52,732 nucleotides of DNA from Saccharofermentans sp. (GCA_024403855.1 JAKSRC010000014.1:1-52732); one strand, 5' to 3'; shown: positions 1 through 8,957, counted from the stretch's first letter. Numbers and translations are program-made. The notes: generated from the sequence alone by a model not told the origin.

Positions 1-58
1 TCGTCGACAATACTTGGCTGGCAACGGCCCGGGAAGATAGATTGCTGCCGGATTATAT
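1..58. other. Unassigned left edge (3' end of an upstream gene or RNA)
   Basis: The first 58 bases sit directly upstream of a strong terminator, so they are probably the 3' end of the preceding transcript. The GC-rich stretch with GGCTGGCAACGGCCCGGG could belong to a structured RNA, or the stretch could be the tail of a protein gene. All three forward frames are too short to identify. I assign no function. Confidence 0.3.
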
Positions 59-98
59 AAGTCCCTTCGCGACAGATACGCGGAGGGACTTTTCATTT
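59..98 (+). terminator. Rho-independent terminator of the upstream transcript
   Basis: A 13-bp stem (AAGTCCCTTCGCG at 59-71 against CGCGGAGGGACTT at 79-91, with one G-T wobble) closes a 7-nt loop and runs into a short T-rich tail. It separates the upstream gene from the two-component system that follows. Confidence 0.8.
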
Positions 99-149
99 GT
101 CCAGATATATTTTCTCTGTTTCTCGCTTTGTAAAAATTTCGACCAAATT

Positions 150-163
150 TTGTAATATTACAA
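150..163. promoter_or_regulatory. Perfect palindrome TTGTAATATTACAA upstream of the response regulator
   Basis: This 14-nt perfect palindrome lies immediately upstream of the putative -35 element of the response-regulator gene. It contains TGTAAT, which resembles half of the WalR recognition element (TGTWAH pairs). A second TGTAAA lies 22 bp upstream at 129, and a second ATTACA lies 33 bp downstream at 190, both whole helical turns. An operator, perhaps autoregulatory, is inferred. The region is AT-rich, so chance is not excluded. Confidence 0.35.
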
Positions 164-191
164 TTTACATAAAATCGATTATTGGTACAAT
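164..191 (+). promoter_or_regulatory. Putative sigma-A promoter of the two-component operon
   Basis: TTTACA (164-169) and TACAAT (186-191), separated by 16 bp, each match five of six consensus positions. The predicted start near 198 gives a leader of about 37 nt before the ATG at 235. Confidence 0.45.
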
Positions 192-234
192 TACAAGTGA
201 AGTATTTTTCTTTACGTATTTGCGAGGTGTAAAA

Positions 235-945
235 ATGGCAAAAATCCTTATTATTGATGACGACAGAGCGGTTGTTGATTCAACAGCAGATATGCTTAAG
301 TCCTTTGAATTCAACGTTATTACCGCTACTGACGGAAGAAGGGGATTCGAACTTGCTGATATAGAAAGACCTGATGTCATCATTCTCGACTGGATGATGC
401 CTGGTTATAGCGGAATGCAGTTTATCAAGGATTACAGAGATCAGGGATACAAGACACCTGTTTTGTTTTTGACCGGAAAGGGTGATTTGTCACAGTTCCA
501 GGTTGAAGCTCTTCGTGCAGGAGCAGATGACTATGTAAGTAAGCCTTACGAGCCTATGATTCTTGTTGAAAAGTTAAGAGCAATGATCAGACGTACTGAA
601 TATAGCAATAAGTCACATGGTGATGAAGGTAACAGACACGAGTATTGTGGTGGTGAGCTCATCATTGATGGTGATGTTATGCAGGCTTTTAAGCATGAAG
701 AGTCATGTGACCTTACCAACAGAGAATTCCAGTTATTGCAGTATCTTGAACAGAATATGGGCAGAGTATGCTCACGTTCAGAACTTTTGAAGCAGGTATG
801 GAAGTTTGACTTCTTGGGTGATGAGAGAACTGTAGACGTTACTATTAAGCGTACAAGACAGAAGATCGAACCCGACCAGAAGAATTTCAAGTACATTCTT
901 ACTAGAAGAGGTTTCGGTTACTTCTTCCCCAACGATCTGGATTGA
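235..945 (+). CDS. OmpR/PhoB-family response regulator, WalR-like
   Basis: This 236-residue regulator has an N-terminal receiver domain and a C-terminal winged-helix DNA-binding domain. The receiver shows the acidic pocket D8-D10, phospho-acceptor D52 in LDWMMP, T80 and K103 in SKPYEP. The winged-helix end is typical (DERTVDVTIKRTRQKIEP, then TRRGFGYFF). The frame is open further upstream, but ATG 235 has a GAGGTG ribosome site and starts exactly where the receiver fold starts. The cognate kinase follows after 9 nt. With murA, a WalJ-like hydrolase and rlmH downstream, the locus resembles walRK-walJ-rlmH, so a role in wall homeostasis is inferred. The family is certain; WalR orthology is not, because WalR normally reads LDLMLP around its aspartate. 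Confidence 0.9.
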   Translation: MAKILIIDDDRAVVDSTADMLKSFEFNVITATDGRRGFELADIERPDVIILDWMMPGYSGMQFIKDYRDQGYKTPVLFLTGKGDLSQFQVEALRAGADDYVSKPYEPMILVEKLRAMIRRTEYSNKSHGDEGNRHEYCGGELIIDGDVMQAFKHEESCDLTNREFQLLQYLEQNMGRVCSRSELLKQVWKFDFLGDERTVDVTIKRTRQKIEPDQKNFKYILTRRGFGYFFPNDLD

Positions 946-954
946 TTTAAGTAG

Positions 955-3024
955 ATGTTTTCTTTTTCTATGTTTGAACAGGCTTTTCAGAATCCGGTTT
1001 TGATCGCGGTTCTGGCATTAATACTGATTCTTATAGGTATCATGATCGGATACCTTATTGGCAATACTACATTAAGGTCCAAAGTTACTGAGAATATTGA
1101 TAGCCTTGAGCGAGATAAGTTGATTCATAAGGCTGTTCTCGATTCAGTCGGACTTGGTATTGCCGTTTACGATTCTAACGGAGCAATTTTTTGCAACGAG
1201 ACTATTTTCAGATTACCTGATTTTCTTAAAGGTGGTCTTCCTAAAACTTTAAATGGTTTTCTTGAGACATTTGACAACGGAAATCAGCTAAAGTCTAACT
1301 ATATTCTTAGTCTTGAGAACGGAATTAATCTCATCAGAGTTAACTATATTAATAATAGAAGAATATACGAGATAAAGATCTTCAGAAAACATGGTGGCTC
1401 TGACTCCAAGCTTTTCGGAAACGAAGATATGAATATCGTTATCGTTGATGATATTACTCAGATCAAAGATGACGAGAGACGTCAGAAGGATTTGGCAGCA
1501 AATGTATCACACGAGCTTAAGACTCCACTGACTTCAATTAAGAGTTCAGTATTCTCAATCAGAAGATCCTGTGCAGACGGTGGTGCACCCTCAATGGACG
1601 AGCTCATTACATGGAGCGGAAGAATTGAAGAGAATACTATCAGAATGCAGGATATTGTTAACGACTTCCTCGTTTTGTCTCAGTGCTCACACACTAGCAA
1701 AATGGAGATATTTGATATCAGAGATGCTGTTGCAACTGCATTTTCGAATGTTCAGGACTATCCGGGAGCATCCAATATCAAGTTCACCTTACCTGAAGAT
1801 GCCGCATATCCGCTTCTTTACGGCAACTCAAAGCTGATTGTCAGATCAATAGTTAACCTTCTTACAAATGCTATTAAGTATATTGGCTTTGAAGGAAAAA
1901 CTGTTCCTGATCAGATACATATAAGCATTTCTGTAATCGATGACAGAGTTGCATTCCAAGTAGACGATAACGGCAGAGGAATCCCTGCAAAGGATATCGA
2001 CCATCTTTTCGAGAGATTCTATAGAGTCGACAATTCCGGCAACAGAGAAGTAGGTGGTTCCGGAATCGGCCTTGCAATTGCTAAGGAAATTGCTGACATG
2101 CACGATGGTGTTATCAGTGTCACATCGACGTTTGGCCAGGGATCAACATTTATTTTGAGCCTTCCTACCGGTAAGACAGTTTTCGATGGTGCATACAGCG
2201 ATGCAAAAGCTGGAATAATCAGCGACAAACCGCTTCACAGAGCTGCAGCATATTTCCTTGGTCTCCAGGAGTGCGAAGCAGCAAAGTCTTTGGGATACAA
2301 CGACCTCACCGGACTTGTTGAAGAATACGAGATAATTCCTGAGCCGGAGGTGGCTTCAAGAGACAAAGCGCTCGCAAAACTTTTGTCTGCATTTGGTGAT
2401 GAAAGATTCGAAGAACTTAAAGAAGAACTCCTTTATGTTGAAGATTTCGAAGAAGATGATGGTCCTGTAAGCGGACTCGAAAGCGAGATTGCAAAAGAGA
2501 CAACAATAGGGGACAATATGATGTCGCCAGCGACAGAGCAGCTATATGGTTCAGTTGAAAACATTGCACCTGAGGCACCTGTTGCGCCTGTAGTTGAAGT
2601 TCCTTATGAACAGACTTCGATTGAAAGTGTTGCACCCGAAGTACCGCCGCAGGTTCAGCCGGTGACGAACACTGTAGTAGCACCGGTTGTAAATAACATA
2701 CCGATGGGACAGGTAGAGATGGATCCTGAAGCGATAGCCAGAGAGGAAGCAAGGCTTCAGGCAAAAGAAGAAGCAAGAAAACTTTTGACACAGCCCGTTG
2801 TTCAGATAAGCGCTGATCAAAGGAAGACAGTTTCGCAAATAAATCGTGAATCTCGCGAAAAGCGAGTAATTCACCCAATTGACGCTCAGAAAAGGTATAA
2901 TAGTAAGCGATCAAATTCTGAAGTTGCAGATAAGCAAGCGGAAAAATCTGTAGCTGATAAGAGCGATGTTGCGGTCAAATCGTCACTGAAGAAGATTCTT
3001 GACGAATCAGATACGCACAAGTGA
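955..3024 (+). CDS. Sensor histidine kinase with one TM helix and a long C-terminal tail
   Basis: This 689-residue kinase has a single membrane helix near residues 15-36. A PAS-like cytoplasmic region follows. The dimerisation domain carries the phospho-accepting H186 (VSHELKTPLTSI), and the ATPase domain carries the N box (NLLTNAIKY, N305), G1 (DDNGRGIP) and G2 (GSGIGLAIAK). No extracytoplasmic sensor domain or clear HAMP is seen, so input is probably membrane-proximal or cytoplasmic. The catalytic core ends near residue 404. The remaining 285 or so residues are unusual: an acidic helical part, then a Pro/Val/Gln-rich low-complexity stretch, then a Lys/Arg/Glu-rich end. It is the likely partner of the regulator upstream and may be a WalK counterpart. 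No yycH or yycI homologues accompany it. Confidence 0.88.
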   Translation: MFSFSMFEQAFQNPVLIAVLALILILIGIMIGYLIGNTTLRSKVTENIDSLERDKLIHKAVLDSVGLGIAVYDSNGAIFCNETIFRLPDFLKGGLPKTLNGFLETFDNGNQLKSNYILSLENGINLIRVNYINNRRIYEIKIFRKHGGSDSKLFGNEDMNIVIVDDITQIKDDERRQKDLAANVSHELKTPLTSIKSSVFSIRRSCADGGAPSMDELITWSGRIEENTIRMQDIVNDFLVLSQCSHTSKMEIFDIRDAVATAFSNVQDYPGASNIKFTLPEDAAYPLLYGNSKLIVRSIVNLLTNAIKYIGFEGKTVPDQIHISISVIDDRVAFQVDDNGRGIPAKDIDHLFERFYRVDNSGNREVGGSGIGLAIAKEIADMHDGVISVTSTFGQGSTFILSLPTGKTVFDGAYSDAKAGIISDKPLHRAAAYFLGLQECEAAKSLGYNDLTGLVEEYEIIPEPEVASRDKALAKLLSAFGDERFEELKEELLYVEDFEEDDGPVSGLESEIAKETTIGDNMMSPATEQLYGSVENIAPEAPVAPVVEVPYEQTSIESVAPEVPPQVQPVTNTVVAPVVNNIPMGQVEMDPEAIAREEARLQAKEEARKLLTQPVVQISADQRKTVSQINRESREKRVIHPIDAQKRYNSKRSNSEVADKQAEKSVADKSDVAVKSSLKKILDESDTHK

Positions 3025-3039
3025 TTTGGTGGAGCATTA

Positions 3040-4383
3040 ATGGATCAAACTGATAACAGCATAGGAAAGAACTATGCTTATGAAATAAAGGGCGGAGTTC
3101 CGCTCAAAGGAAATATCGACATCAGCGGCAGTAAGAATGCCGCTCTTGGCGTCATAGCTGCTTCAATTATGGTTGACGGTGCATGCACACTAGAGAATGT
3201 TCCGGATATTCTGGACGTTCATGTAATGCTTGACCTTTTGAAGACTCTTGGTGCTACTGTAGATAAGATCGATAATCACACATTTAGAATCAATCCGACA
3301 ACGATTAACACATATAAGGCATCAGGACCGCTCGTATCCAGAATACGTGCTTCTTACTACCTTATGGGTGCACTCCTTGGAAGATGCGGTAAGGCTTCTA
3401 TCAGACTTCCCGGTGGATGCAATTTCGGTACAAGACCTATCGACCTTCATCTTAAGGCTTTCCAGCTTATGGGTGCGACAGGAGCTAATCCTTCTGATAT
3501 TAATAGCGGTACAGTTAATCTTGAAGCAAATCCTTTGCACGGAGCAAGAATCTATCTTGATATCGTAAGTGTTGGTGCAACAATCAATGCTATGCTTGCA
3601 GCATGCAAGGCGCAGGGCGTAACTGAGATTATCAACGCTGCCAAAGAGCCACACATCGTTGACGTTGCGAACTTCCTTAACTCAATGGGTGCAAGGATCA
3701 AGGGTGCAGGCACTGATATCATCAAGATTACAGGCGTTCCGGTTCTTCCCGGTAACTTTACATATTCTATTATTCCTGACCAGATTGAGGCAGGAACTTA
3801 TATGATCGCTGCAGCTGTTACTGATGGCGATGTCACCATTCATAACCTCATTCCTACACACATGGAGCCTTTGTCTGCAAAGATGCGTGAGATGGGTTAT
3901 ACAATCGAAGAAGGTGACGAATCAATCAGAGTTTATAGAGAAAATGTTGAGCAGGAGTTGTATCCGGCTACTGTTAAGACTTCACCCTATCCGGGATTCC
4001 CGACAGACCTTCAGCCTCAGACAGTAGTTCTTCTTTGTTCTGCAAATGGTCAGAGCCGTATGCACGAGAACGTCTGGCAGAACAGGTTCCAGTATGTTCC
4101 TGAACTCGCGAAAATGGGTGCAAACATAGATGTTTACGAGAGAATTGCTTTGGTCAACGGAAAGACCTCTTTCAGAGGCGCTACAGTTGAAGCAACAGAC
4201 TTAAGAGCCGGCGCAGCAATGGTTTGCGCTGCTTTGGAAGCTTCAGGAACCACATACATTATGAACGCGCAGAGAATCGACAGAGGGTATGAGCATATTG
4301 TTCAGAAGCTTACTGACCTCGGTGCAAATATCAGAAGAGTAAATGACGTGCCGGAATACGGTGAAGAGGATACCGAAGCATGA
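3040..4383 (+). CDS. murA: UDP-N-acetylglucosamine 1-carboxyvinyltransferase
   Basis: MurA transfers enolpyruvate from PEP to UDP-GlcNAc in the first committed step of peptidoglycan synthesis, in the cytoplasm. The 447-residue protein has the family start (GGVPLKGNIDISGSKNAAL) and the catalytic loop PGGCNFGTRPIDLH with the reactive cysteine at C127. That cysteine is the residue fosfomycin modifies, so the enzyme should be of the fosfomycin-sensitive type. The gene lies 15 nt after the kinase and its stop overlaps the next gene by 4 nt (ATGA), so all five genes here are probably one transcript. Clostridia often carry two murA paralogues; whether this is the main copy cannot be told from the window. 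Confidence 0.95.
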   Translation: MDQTDNSIGKNYAYEIKGGVPLKGNIDISGSKNAALGVIAASIMVDGACTLENVPDILDVHVMLDLLKTLGATVDKIDNHTFRINPTTINTYKASGPLVSRIRASYYLMGALLGRCGKASIRLPGGCNFGTRPIDLHLKAFQLMGATGANPSDINSGTVNLEANPLHGARIYLDIVSVGATINAMLAACKAQGVTEIINAAKEPHIVDVANFLNSMGARIKGAGTDIIKITGVPVLPGNFTYSIIPDQIEAGTYMIAAAVTDGDVTIHNLIPTHMEPLSAKMREMGYTIEEGDESIRVYRENVEQELYPATVKTSPYPGFPTDLQPQTVVLLCSANGQSRMHENVWQNRFQYVPELAKMGANIDVYERIALVNGKTSFRGATVEATDLRAGAAMVCAALEASGTTYIMNAQRIDRGYEHIVQKLTDLGANIRRVNDVPEYGEEDTEA

Positions 4384-5174
4384 CGGGACCTGACAGGATT
4401 GTCCCACTTTATTCTTCTTCAAGCGGTAATGCGACACTCATAAAATCCCGTGGCACATATATCCTTGTCGATTGCGGCATGAGCTGCAAGATGATGAGCA
4501 AGGCTCTTATTGAAAGTGGCGTATATCCAGAGGATATTTCTGCCATTTTCCTGACGCACAGACATTCAGACCACATCGGCGGAGTGCCTGTCTTTTCGCG
4601 AAAATATCACACACCGATATATGGAACCAGAGCAACACTGGCTGTTTTGGACGGACTCAGTTCACCTGTAACAGAGATTTCTGAAAGTGATATTATCCAG
4701 ATCGAAAATGGTCCGGAAGTAAGAGCTTTCCCCACACCACACGATGTCGCAGGTTCAGTTTGCTACAGAATAATCAATCCTGAGAGCGGCTCATCCATTG
4801 CGGTCATGACGGATCTTGGAAGAGTTAATGATGGCATGAAGGGTTTTGCACGAGCTTCTGATGTCATTCTTCTTGAATCAAATTACGATCCGAATATGCT
4901 TAAGAATGGACCATATCCATGGCCACTGAAGCAGAGAATTTCCGGTGGAAACGGACATATCAGCAACCCTGAATCTGCAGAAACGGCTGAATTCTTTATC
5001 AACAACGGAACGAAAAAATTCATTCTGGGACATTTGTCACCCCACAACAATACACCGGCACTGGCAAAAGAGACTTTTATTAATTACCTGACCGGCAGGG
5101 GTTTTACCGAAGGCGTTGATTACGAAGTCAGGATTGCAAAAAAGGACTGCCCAACAGAAGGTTTCGTTATATGA
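4380..5174 (+). CDS. MBL-fold metallohydrolase, WalJ/YycJ-like
   Basis: This 264-residue protein has the metallo-beta-lactamase-fold signature HxHxDH at residues 60-65 (LTHRHSDHIGG), with further metal-ligand regions in TPHDVAGS, MTDLG and GHLSPHNN. Proteins of this class in walRK loci (WalJ) are predicted cytoplasmic exonucleases linking DNA replication, division and wall metabolism. The position after the two-component system and before rlmH fits WalJ. The start ATG overlaps the murA stop, and the stop overlaps the next start, so translation is coupled on both sides. Family is certain; the WalJ name rests on context. Confidence 0.88.
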   Translation: MTGPDRIVPLYSSSSGNATLIKSRGTYILVDCGMSCKMMSKALIESGVYPEDISAIFLTHRHSDHIGGVPVFSRKYHTPIYGTRATLAVLDGLSSPVTEISESDIIQIENGPEVRAFPTPHDVAGSVCYRIINPESGSSIAVMTDLGRVNDGMKGFARASDVILLESNYDPNMLKNGPYPWPLKQRISGGNGHISNPESAETAEFFINNGTKKFILGHLSPHNNTPALAKETFINYLTGRGFTEGVDYEVRIAKKDCPTEGFVI

Positions 5175-5635
5175 AAATAGTTGTTGTGTGCCCCGGAAAA
5201 CTTAAGGATAAGTGGCTTAAAGACGGTATTGATGAATATAAGAAGAGATTGTCGCGTTTTGCCACGCTGGAATTTATCGAAGTAGCTGATTGCCCGGATT
5301 CAGTTCCTGTTAACGATGCTTTGAAAAAAGAAGGCGAACTGATCCTTTCACACATAAAGCCGGGCGAAGTTGTATGGGCGATGGATCTCGGAGGCGAAAA
5401 TGTGACTTCCGAAAAACTCTCTTCTTATCTCATGAGTGATATCGAAAAAGGTGGCGGCACATTGAAGATAGTAATCGGCGGAAGCAACGGCATCAGCCCG
5501 GACGTTAGAAGCCGCGCAGACAGAAGAATCTGTTTCGGTAACATCACACTTACCCATCTCATGACAAGACTTATTTTATCTGAGCAACTTTACAGAGGAT
5601 TTAAGATCGCCAAGGGCGAGAAATACCATAAGTAA
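5171..5635 (+). CDS. rlmH: 23S rRNA (pseudouridine1915-N3)-methyltransferase RlmH
   Basis: RlmH is a small SPOUT methyltransferase that uses SAM to methylate pseudouridine 1915 in helix 69 of 23S rRNA on assembled 70S ribosomes. The 154-residue length is normal. The C-terminal trefoil-knot region is well conserved (IGGSNGISPDVRSRAD and LTHLMTRLILSEQLYRGFKI, ending GEKYHK). It is the last gene of the walRK-like operon, joined by ATGA to the MBL-fold gene. An rlmH next to walJ is common in Firmicutes. Confidence 0.95.
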   Translation: MKIVVVCPGKLKDKWLKDGIDEYKKRLSRFATLEFIEVADCPDSVPVNDALKKEGELILSHIKPGEVVWAMDLGGENVTSEKLSSYLMSDIEKGGGTLKIVIGGSNGISPDVRSRADRRICFGNITLTHLMTRLILSEQLYRGFKIAKGEKYHK

Positions 5636-5728
5636 GGCTGACTTTTCGTGCTTTGAACTGAAAAAGCGAATCAAATCTGACATCTTCCCGTTATTGTGTA
5701 AAATTCTTTATCCGAATAAAGAAAACGC

Positions 5729-5757
5729 TTGACATATGAGGGAACCAAAACTATAAT
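5729..5757 (+). promoter_or_regulatory. Consensus sigma-A promoter of the histidine operon
   Basis: A perfect TTGACA (5729-5734), 17-bp spacer and perfect TATAAT (5752-5757). The predicted start near 5764 lies inside the palindrome that follows. The leader to hisZ is about 95 nt and contains a small hairpin (AAATGAC at 5781-5787 with GTCATTT at 5796-5802). An unregulated promoter this strong would be unexpected for a biosynthetic operon, which points to repression. Confidence 0.85.
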
Positions 5758-5758
5758 C

Positions 5759-5774
5759 CTTTAGTCAACTAAAG
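5759..5774. promoter_or_regulatory. Candidate operator CTTTAGTCAACTAAAG at the his transcription start
   Basis: Two 7-nt arms (CTTTAGT and ACTAAAG) flank a 2-nt centre, placed from just after the -10 element across the predicted start. The centre closely resembles the core of the TrpR operator (CTAGTTAACTAG). TrpR-family proteins of the YerC type are proposed histidine repressors in Firmicutes, so a YerC/HisR-like site is inferred. No regulator gene for it is in the window. Confidence 0.5.
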
Positions 5775-5858
5775 AATAAAAAATGACATATACCCGTCAT
5801 TTGCTTTTAGGTACAAAAGACCATTAAAATATATAGATTAAGTATTTGGAGAAAGAAT

Positions 5859-7010
5859 ATGGGTAATAAGTTTTACACACCGGATGGATTTAACGATCAG
5901 CTTCCGGGAATCTGCGGATTCAAGAGAAATCTTGAATCAAAGCTTCGCAATTTGTTCCTTTTAAGCGGTTACGATGAGATCGAGACACCTGGTGTCGAAT
6001 ATTTCGATGTTTACAAGAAATTTGTTCGCGAAGAAGAACTCTATAAGTTCACTGACAGCAAGGGAAGACTTCTTTGCAACCGTTACGACGGAACAATTCC
6101 TGCCGTAAGATTCTGTGCAGGAAGAAATGAATCATTCCCTCAGAGATATTCATATATCGAGAATATGTATCGTGCCGGCAAGACCGGTGGCGGAAAACTT
6201 TCCGGCTTTACACAGGGCGGTATCGAACTTCTTGGCGCAAGCGGTGCTAAATCAGACGCAGAAGTTCTCGCAATCGCAATTAAGTCAGCTCTTGAGATCG
6301 GTATTACAGATCTTCAGGTATCCATTGGCCAGGTTAAGTTCTACAAGGGACTTATGAGACAGCTCGGAATCGACGAAGAAGGTCAGGCTAAGATCAAGAC
6401 TGCAATTGCAAATATGGATTCCGTAACAATCGAAAAGCTCAATATCAGCGAAGAAGATAAAGAAACTTTGCAGTTACTGACTGAATCCGGCGGAACATAC
6501 GAGACGATCGATAGAATTCTTCCAAGAATCACTGACAGTGAAGCTAAGGAAGCTCTCGGCAACCTTAAGGAAATCCTGGACATCATTGGAAGATATGATT
6601 TGCTCAAGTATGTATCTGTTGACTTAGGTCTTATCGAGAGCCTCGACTACTACACAGGCATGGTATTCAAGGGTTACACATACGAAGTTGGATTCCCGAT
6701 TATGGCCGGTGGTAGATATGATAGCGTAGCTGAGACTTTCGGTAGAGATATCGAAGCAGTAGGATTCTCAATCTCACTTACCCTTTCAATTACAGCACTT
6801 ATGAGACAGGACAAGTTCGTTCCTGCAAAGGGTGCGAACATTATCGTCGGAGGCGATTTCGAGCTTGCTTCTGCTACGGTTGAATCATTAAGACAGGAGG
6901 GCACTCCCGCAATACTCGATACTACAGGTATGAGTCAGGATGCTCTCGAAAAATATGCTGAGGAAAAAGGAATCGACACAGTAATGTTCATGGATGGAGG
7001 TGACGCCTGA
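5859..7010 (+). CDS. hisZ: ATP phosphoribosyltransferase regulatory subunit HisZ
   Basis: HisZ is a catalytically inactive paralogue of histidyl-tRNA synthetase that forms a hetero-octamer with short HisG and makes it active and feedback-controlled by histidine. The 383-residue protein begins [11 protein letters not shown] and shows class II synthetase-like segments ([21 protein letters not shown], then [18 protein letters not shown] and MAGGRYD). Length matches HisZ rather than HisRS, and the C-terminal anticodon-binding part is reduced. The start has a GGAG site 6 nt away. Its stop overlaps the hisG start (TGATG), fitting the need for equal subunits. Confidence 0.93.
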   Translation: MGNKFYTPDGFNDQLPGICGFKRNLESKLRNLFLLSGYDEIETPGVEYFDVYKKFVREEELYKFTDSKGRLLCNRYDGTIPAVRFCAGRNESFPQRYSYIENMYRAGKTGGGKLSGFTQGGIELLGASGAKSDAEVLAIAIKSALEIGITDLQVSIGQVKFYKGLMRQLGIDEEGQAKIKTAIANMDSVTIEKLNISEEDKETLQLLTESGGTYETIDRILPRITDSEAKEALGNLKEILDIIGRYDLLKYVSVDLGLIESLDYYTGMVFKGYTYEVGFPIMAGGRYDSVAETFGRDIEAVGFSISLTLSITALMRQDKFVPAKGANIIVGGDFELASATVESLRQEGTPAILDTTGMSQDALEKYAEEKGIDTVMFMDGGDA

Positions 7011-7642
7011 TGCTTACTATTGCTTTACCTAAGGGAAGGCTTGCCGATCAGACATTGGATCTTATGGAAAAGGCAGGTTATGACGTATCTGCTGCTAGAG
7101 ACAAGTCAAGAAAACTCATTCTTGAGGATAACGAAACTGGATTAAGATTCATTCTTTCCAAGCCTTCTGATGTACCTACTTATGTTGAGTATGGCGCTGC
7201 CGATATCGGTGTTGTAGGCAAGGATACCCTGCTTGAAGAAGGTAGACAGCTTTATGAGGTTCTTGATCTTGGCCTTGGCAAGTGCAGAATGTGCGTTGCA
7301 GGTCCAGCAGAACTCAAGAATAAGCTTGATGAGATTCCTAACAAGAGAGTAGGAACAAAATATCCGAATATCACAAGAAATTACTTCGAAGGCGTAAAAG
7401 GCGAGAGCGTTGAGATCATTAAACTCAATGGTTCAGTAGAACTTGCTCCTTGCACAGGTCTTGCAGAAGTTATTGTTGATATTGTTGAGTCCGGCAGAAC
7501 ACTTTACGAGAACGGACTTGATGTATTAGAGACAGTTGCAGACATCTCAGCAAGACTTGTCGTTAACCGCGTTTCTATGAAAATGAAAGAAGAAGAAATT
7601 AAGCCTTTGATCTCAAAGCTCAAGGGCGTATTGGCTGAATAA
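7010..7642 (+). CDS. hisG: ATP phosphoribosyltransferase, short form
   Basis: HisG condenses ATP and PRPP to phosphoribosyl-ATP, the first and committed step of histidine synthesis. At 210 residues this is the short form, lacking the C-terminal regulatory domain and therefore dependent on HisZ. It starts [17 protein letters not shown]. The PRPP-binding loop region is recognisable near the C-terminal third ([22 protein letters not shown]). It overlaps hisZ by one base and precedes hisD by 12 nt. Confidence 0.95.
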   Translation: MLTIALPKGRLADQTLDLMEKAGYDVSAARDKSRKLILEDNETGLRFILSKPSDVPTYVEYGAADIGVVGKDTLLEEGRQLYEVLDLGLGKCRMCVAGPAELKNKLDEIPNKRVGTKYPNITRNYFEGVKGESVEIIKLNGSVELAPCTGLAEVIVDIVESGRTLYENGLDVLETVADISARLVVNRVSMKMKEEEIKPLISKLKGVLAE

Positions 7643-7654
7643 AGGGAGATAAAT

Positions 7655-8953
7655 ATGCGTTGCAAATTAGTTGAAGGTACAAAAGAAAACCTGAAAGCTA
7701 CAGTTGAAAGCCTTGGCGTAAGAGGCAAGATGGACTTAAAGCCGGTAATTGCTACTGTTCAGGATGTCATCGACAACATCAGAGATAACGGCGATGAGGC
7801 TCTTTTAGGTTATACAGAGAAATTCGATGGAGTTAAGCTTACAAGCGCTCAGCTCAGAGTTACCGAAAAAGAGATTGAGGATGCATTCAATTCAATCGAT
7901 CCTGAACTCCTTTCAGTAATGAAGAAAGCTGCAGCAAATATCAGGAAGTTCCACGAACAGCAGAAGGAAGAAGGCTTCATGATGGATGTCGGCAAGGGCG
8001 CTAAAGTAGGCGTTCGTGTAAGACCTATATCTATTGCCGGTGTATATGTACCAGGTGGCACAGCGCCTCTTCCGTCCACAGTATTGATGGATGTAATTCC
8101 TGCATCTGTTGCAGGTGTTGAAAGAATTGTTTTCGCTACTCCTCCGAGAAAAGACGGAAGCATCGCACCTGTCATTCTTGCAGCTGCATCTATCGCAGGC
8201 GCAACAGAAATCTACAAGATGGGTGGCGCACAGGCCGTAGCTGCAATGGCATATGGTACAGAGACAATTCCGAGAGTAGATAAGATCTGCGGTCCTGGTA
8301 ACATCTACGTTAATACAGCTAAGCGCCTTGTTTATGGTCAGGTTGATATTGATATGTTTGCCGGTCCTTCCGAGATCCTTATCATTGCCGATAAGACTGC
8401 AAATCCTGATTTTGTAGCAGCTGATATGCTCTCTCAGGCAGAGCACGACAAGATGGCTTCAGCTATCGTTCTTACAGATTCAAGAGAACTCGCTGAAAAG
8501 GTATTGGAATTAGCTGACAAGCGTTCTGAAGCAGCTGAGAGAAAGGACATTCTCGAAAAGTCCATGGCAGACTACTGTGCCATCATTGTATGCGACAGCC
8601 TTGATACAGCTGTTAACTTCTCAGAAGAGATCGCACCTGAGCACCTTGAAATCTGTGTTGAAGATTCAGAGGCTTTAGCTTCCAAGATCAAGAATTGTGG
8701 CGCTATGTTCCTTGGCAATTATTCACCTGAGCCTTTGGGAGATTATTTTGCAGGTCCTAACCACACACTTCCTACATCCGGAACAGCCAGATTCTTCTCA
8801 CCTCTTAATACAGGTGACTTCTACAAGAAGATGAGCGTAATTAACTATAGTGAGGAATCCCTCAAAGACGTATATAAGGATGTAGCTGCTTTTGCAGACA
8901 GTGAAGGACTTACATGTCACGCAAATGCAGTAAGAGCAAGATTCGAGGATTAA
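7655..8953 (+). CDS. hisD: Histidinol dehydrogenase
   Basis: HisD oxidises L-histidinol to histidine in two NAD-dependent steps using a zinc ion. The 432-residue length is normal. Family motifs include PGGTAPLPSTVLM, the GPGNIYVNTAKR nucleotide-site region, FAGPSEI, SQAEHDKMASA and a C-terminal PEHLEI plus GPNHTLPTSGTAR that carry zinc and catalytic histidines and glutamates. A strong site (AAAGGGAG) precedes the ATG. Confidence 0.96.
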   Translation: MRCKLVEGTKENLKATVESLGVRGKMDLKPVIATVQDVIDNIRDNGDEALLGYTEKFDGVKLTSAQLRVTEKEIEDAFNSIDPELLSVMKKAAANIRKFHEQQKEEGFMMDVGKGAKVGVRVRPISIAGVYVPGGTAPLPSTVLMDVIPASVAGVERIVFATPPRKDGSIAPVILAAASIAGATEIYKMGGAQAVAAMAYGTETIPRVDKICGPGNIYVNTAKRLVYGQVDIDMFAGPSEILIIADKTANPDFVAADMLSQAEHDKMASAIVLTDSRELAEKVLELADKRSEAAERKDILEKSMADYCAIIVCDSLDTAVNFSEEIAPEHLEICVEDSEALASKIKNCGAMFLGNYSPEPLGDYFAGPNHTLPTSGTARFFSPLNTGDFYKKMSVINYSEESLKDVYKDVAAFADSEGLTCHANAVRARFED

Positions 8954-8957
8954 TAGC

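Noticed and set aside
97..234. 46-residue N-terminal extension of the response regulator
   Set aside because: It is hydrophobic with no receiver homology and covers the putative promoter and palindrome; ATG 235 has a good ribosome site and begins the receiver fold.
1846..2103. Antisense frames inside the histidine kinase, murA, glyQS and other long genes
   Set aside because: All lie within well-identified genes, have no ribosome site and give unrecognisable translations; they are shadows of coding bias.
5636..5858. T-box riboswitch upstream of hisZ
   Set aside because: There is no T-box sequence (AGGGTGGNACCGCG-like), no specifier loop and the leader is only about 95 nt; the palindrome at the start site explains control better.
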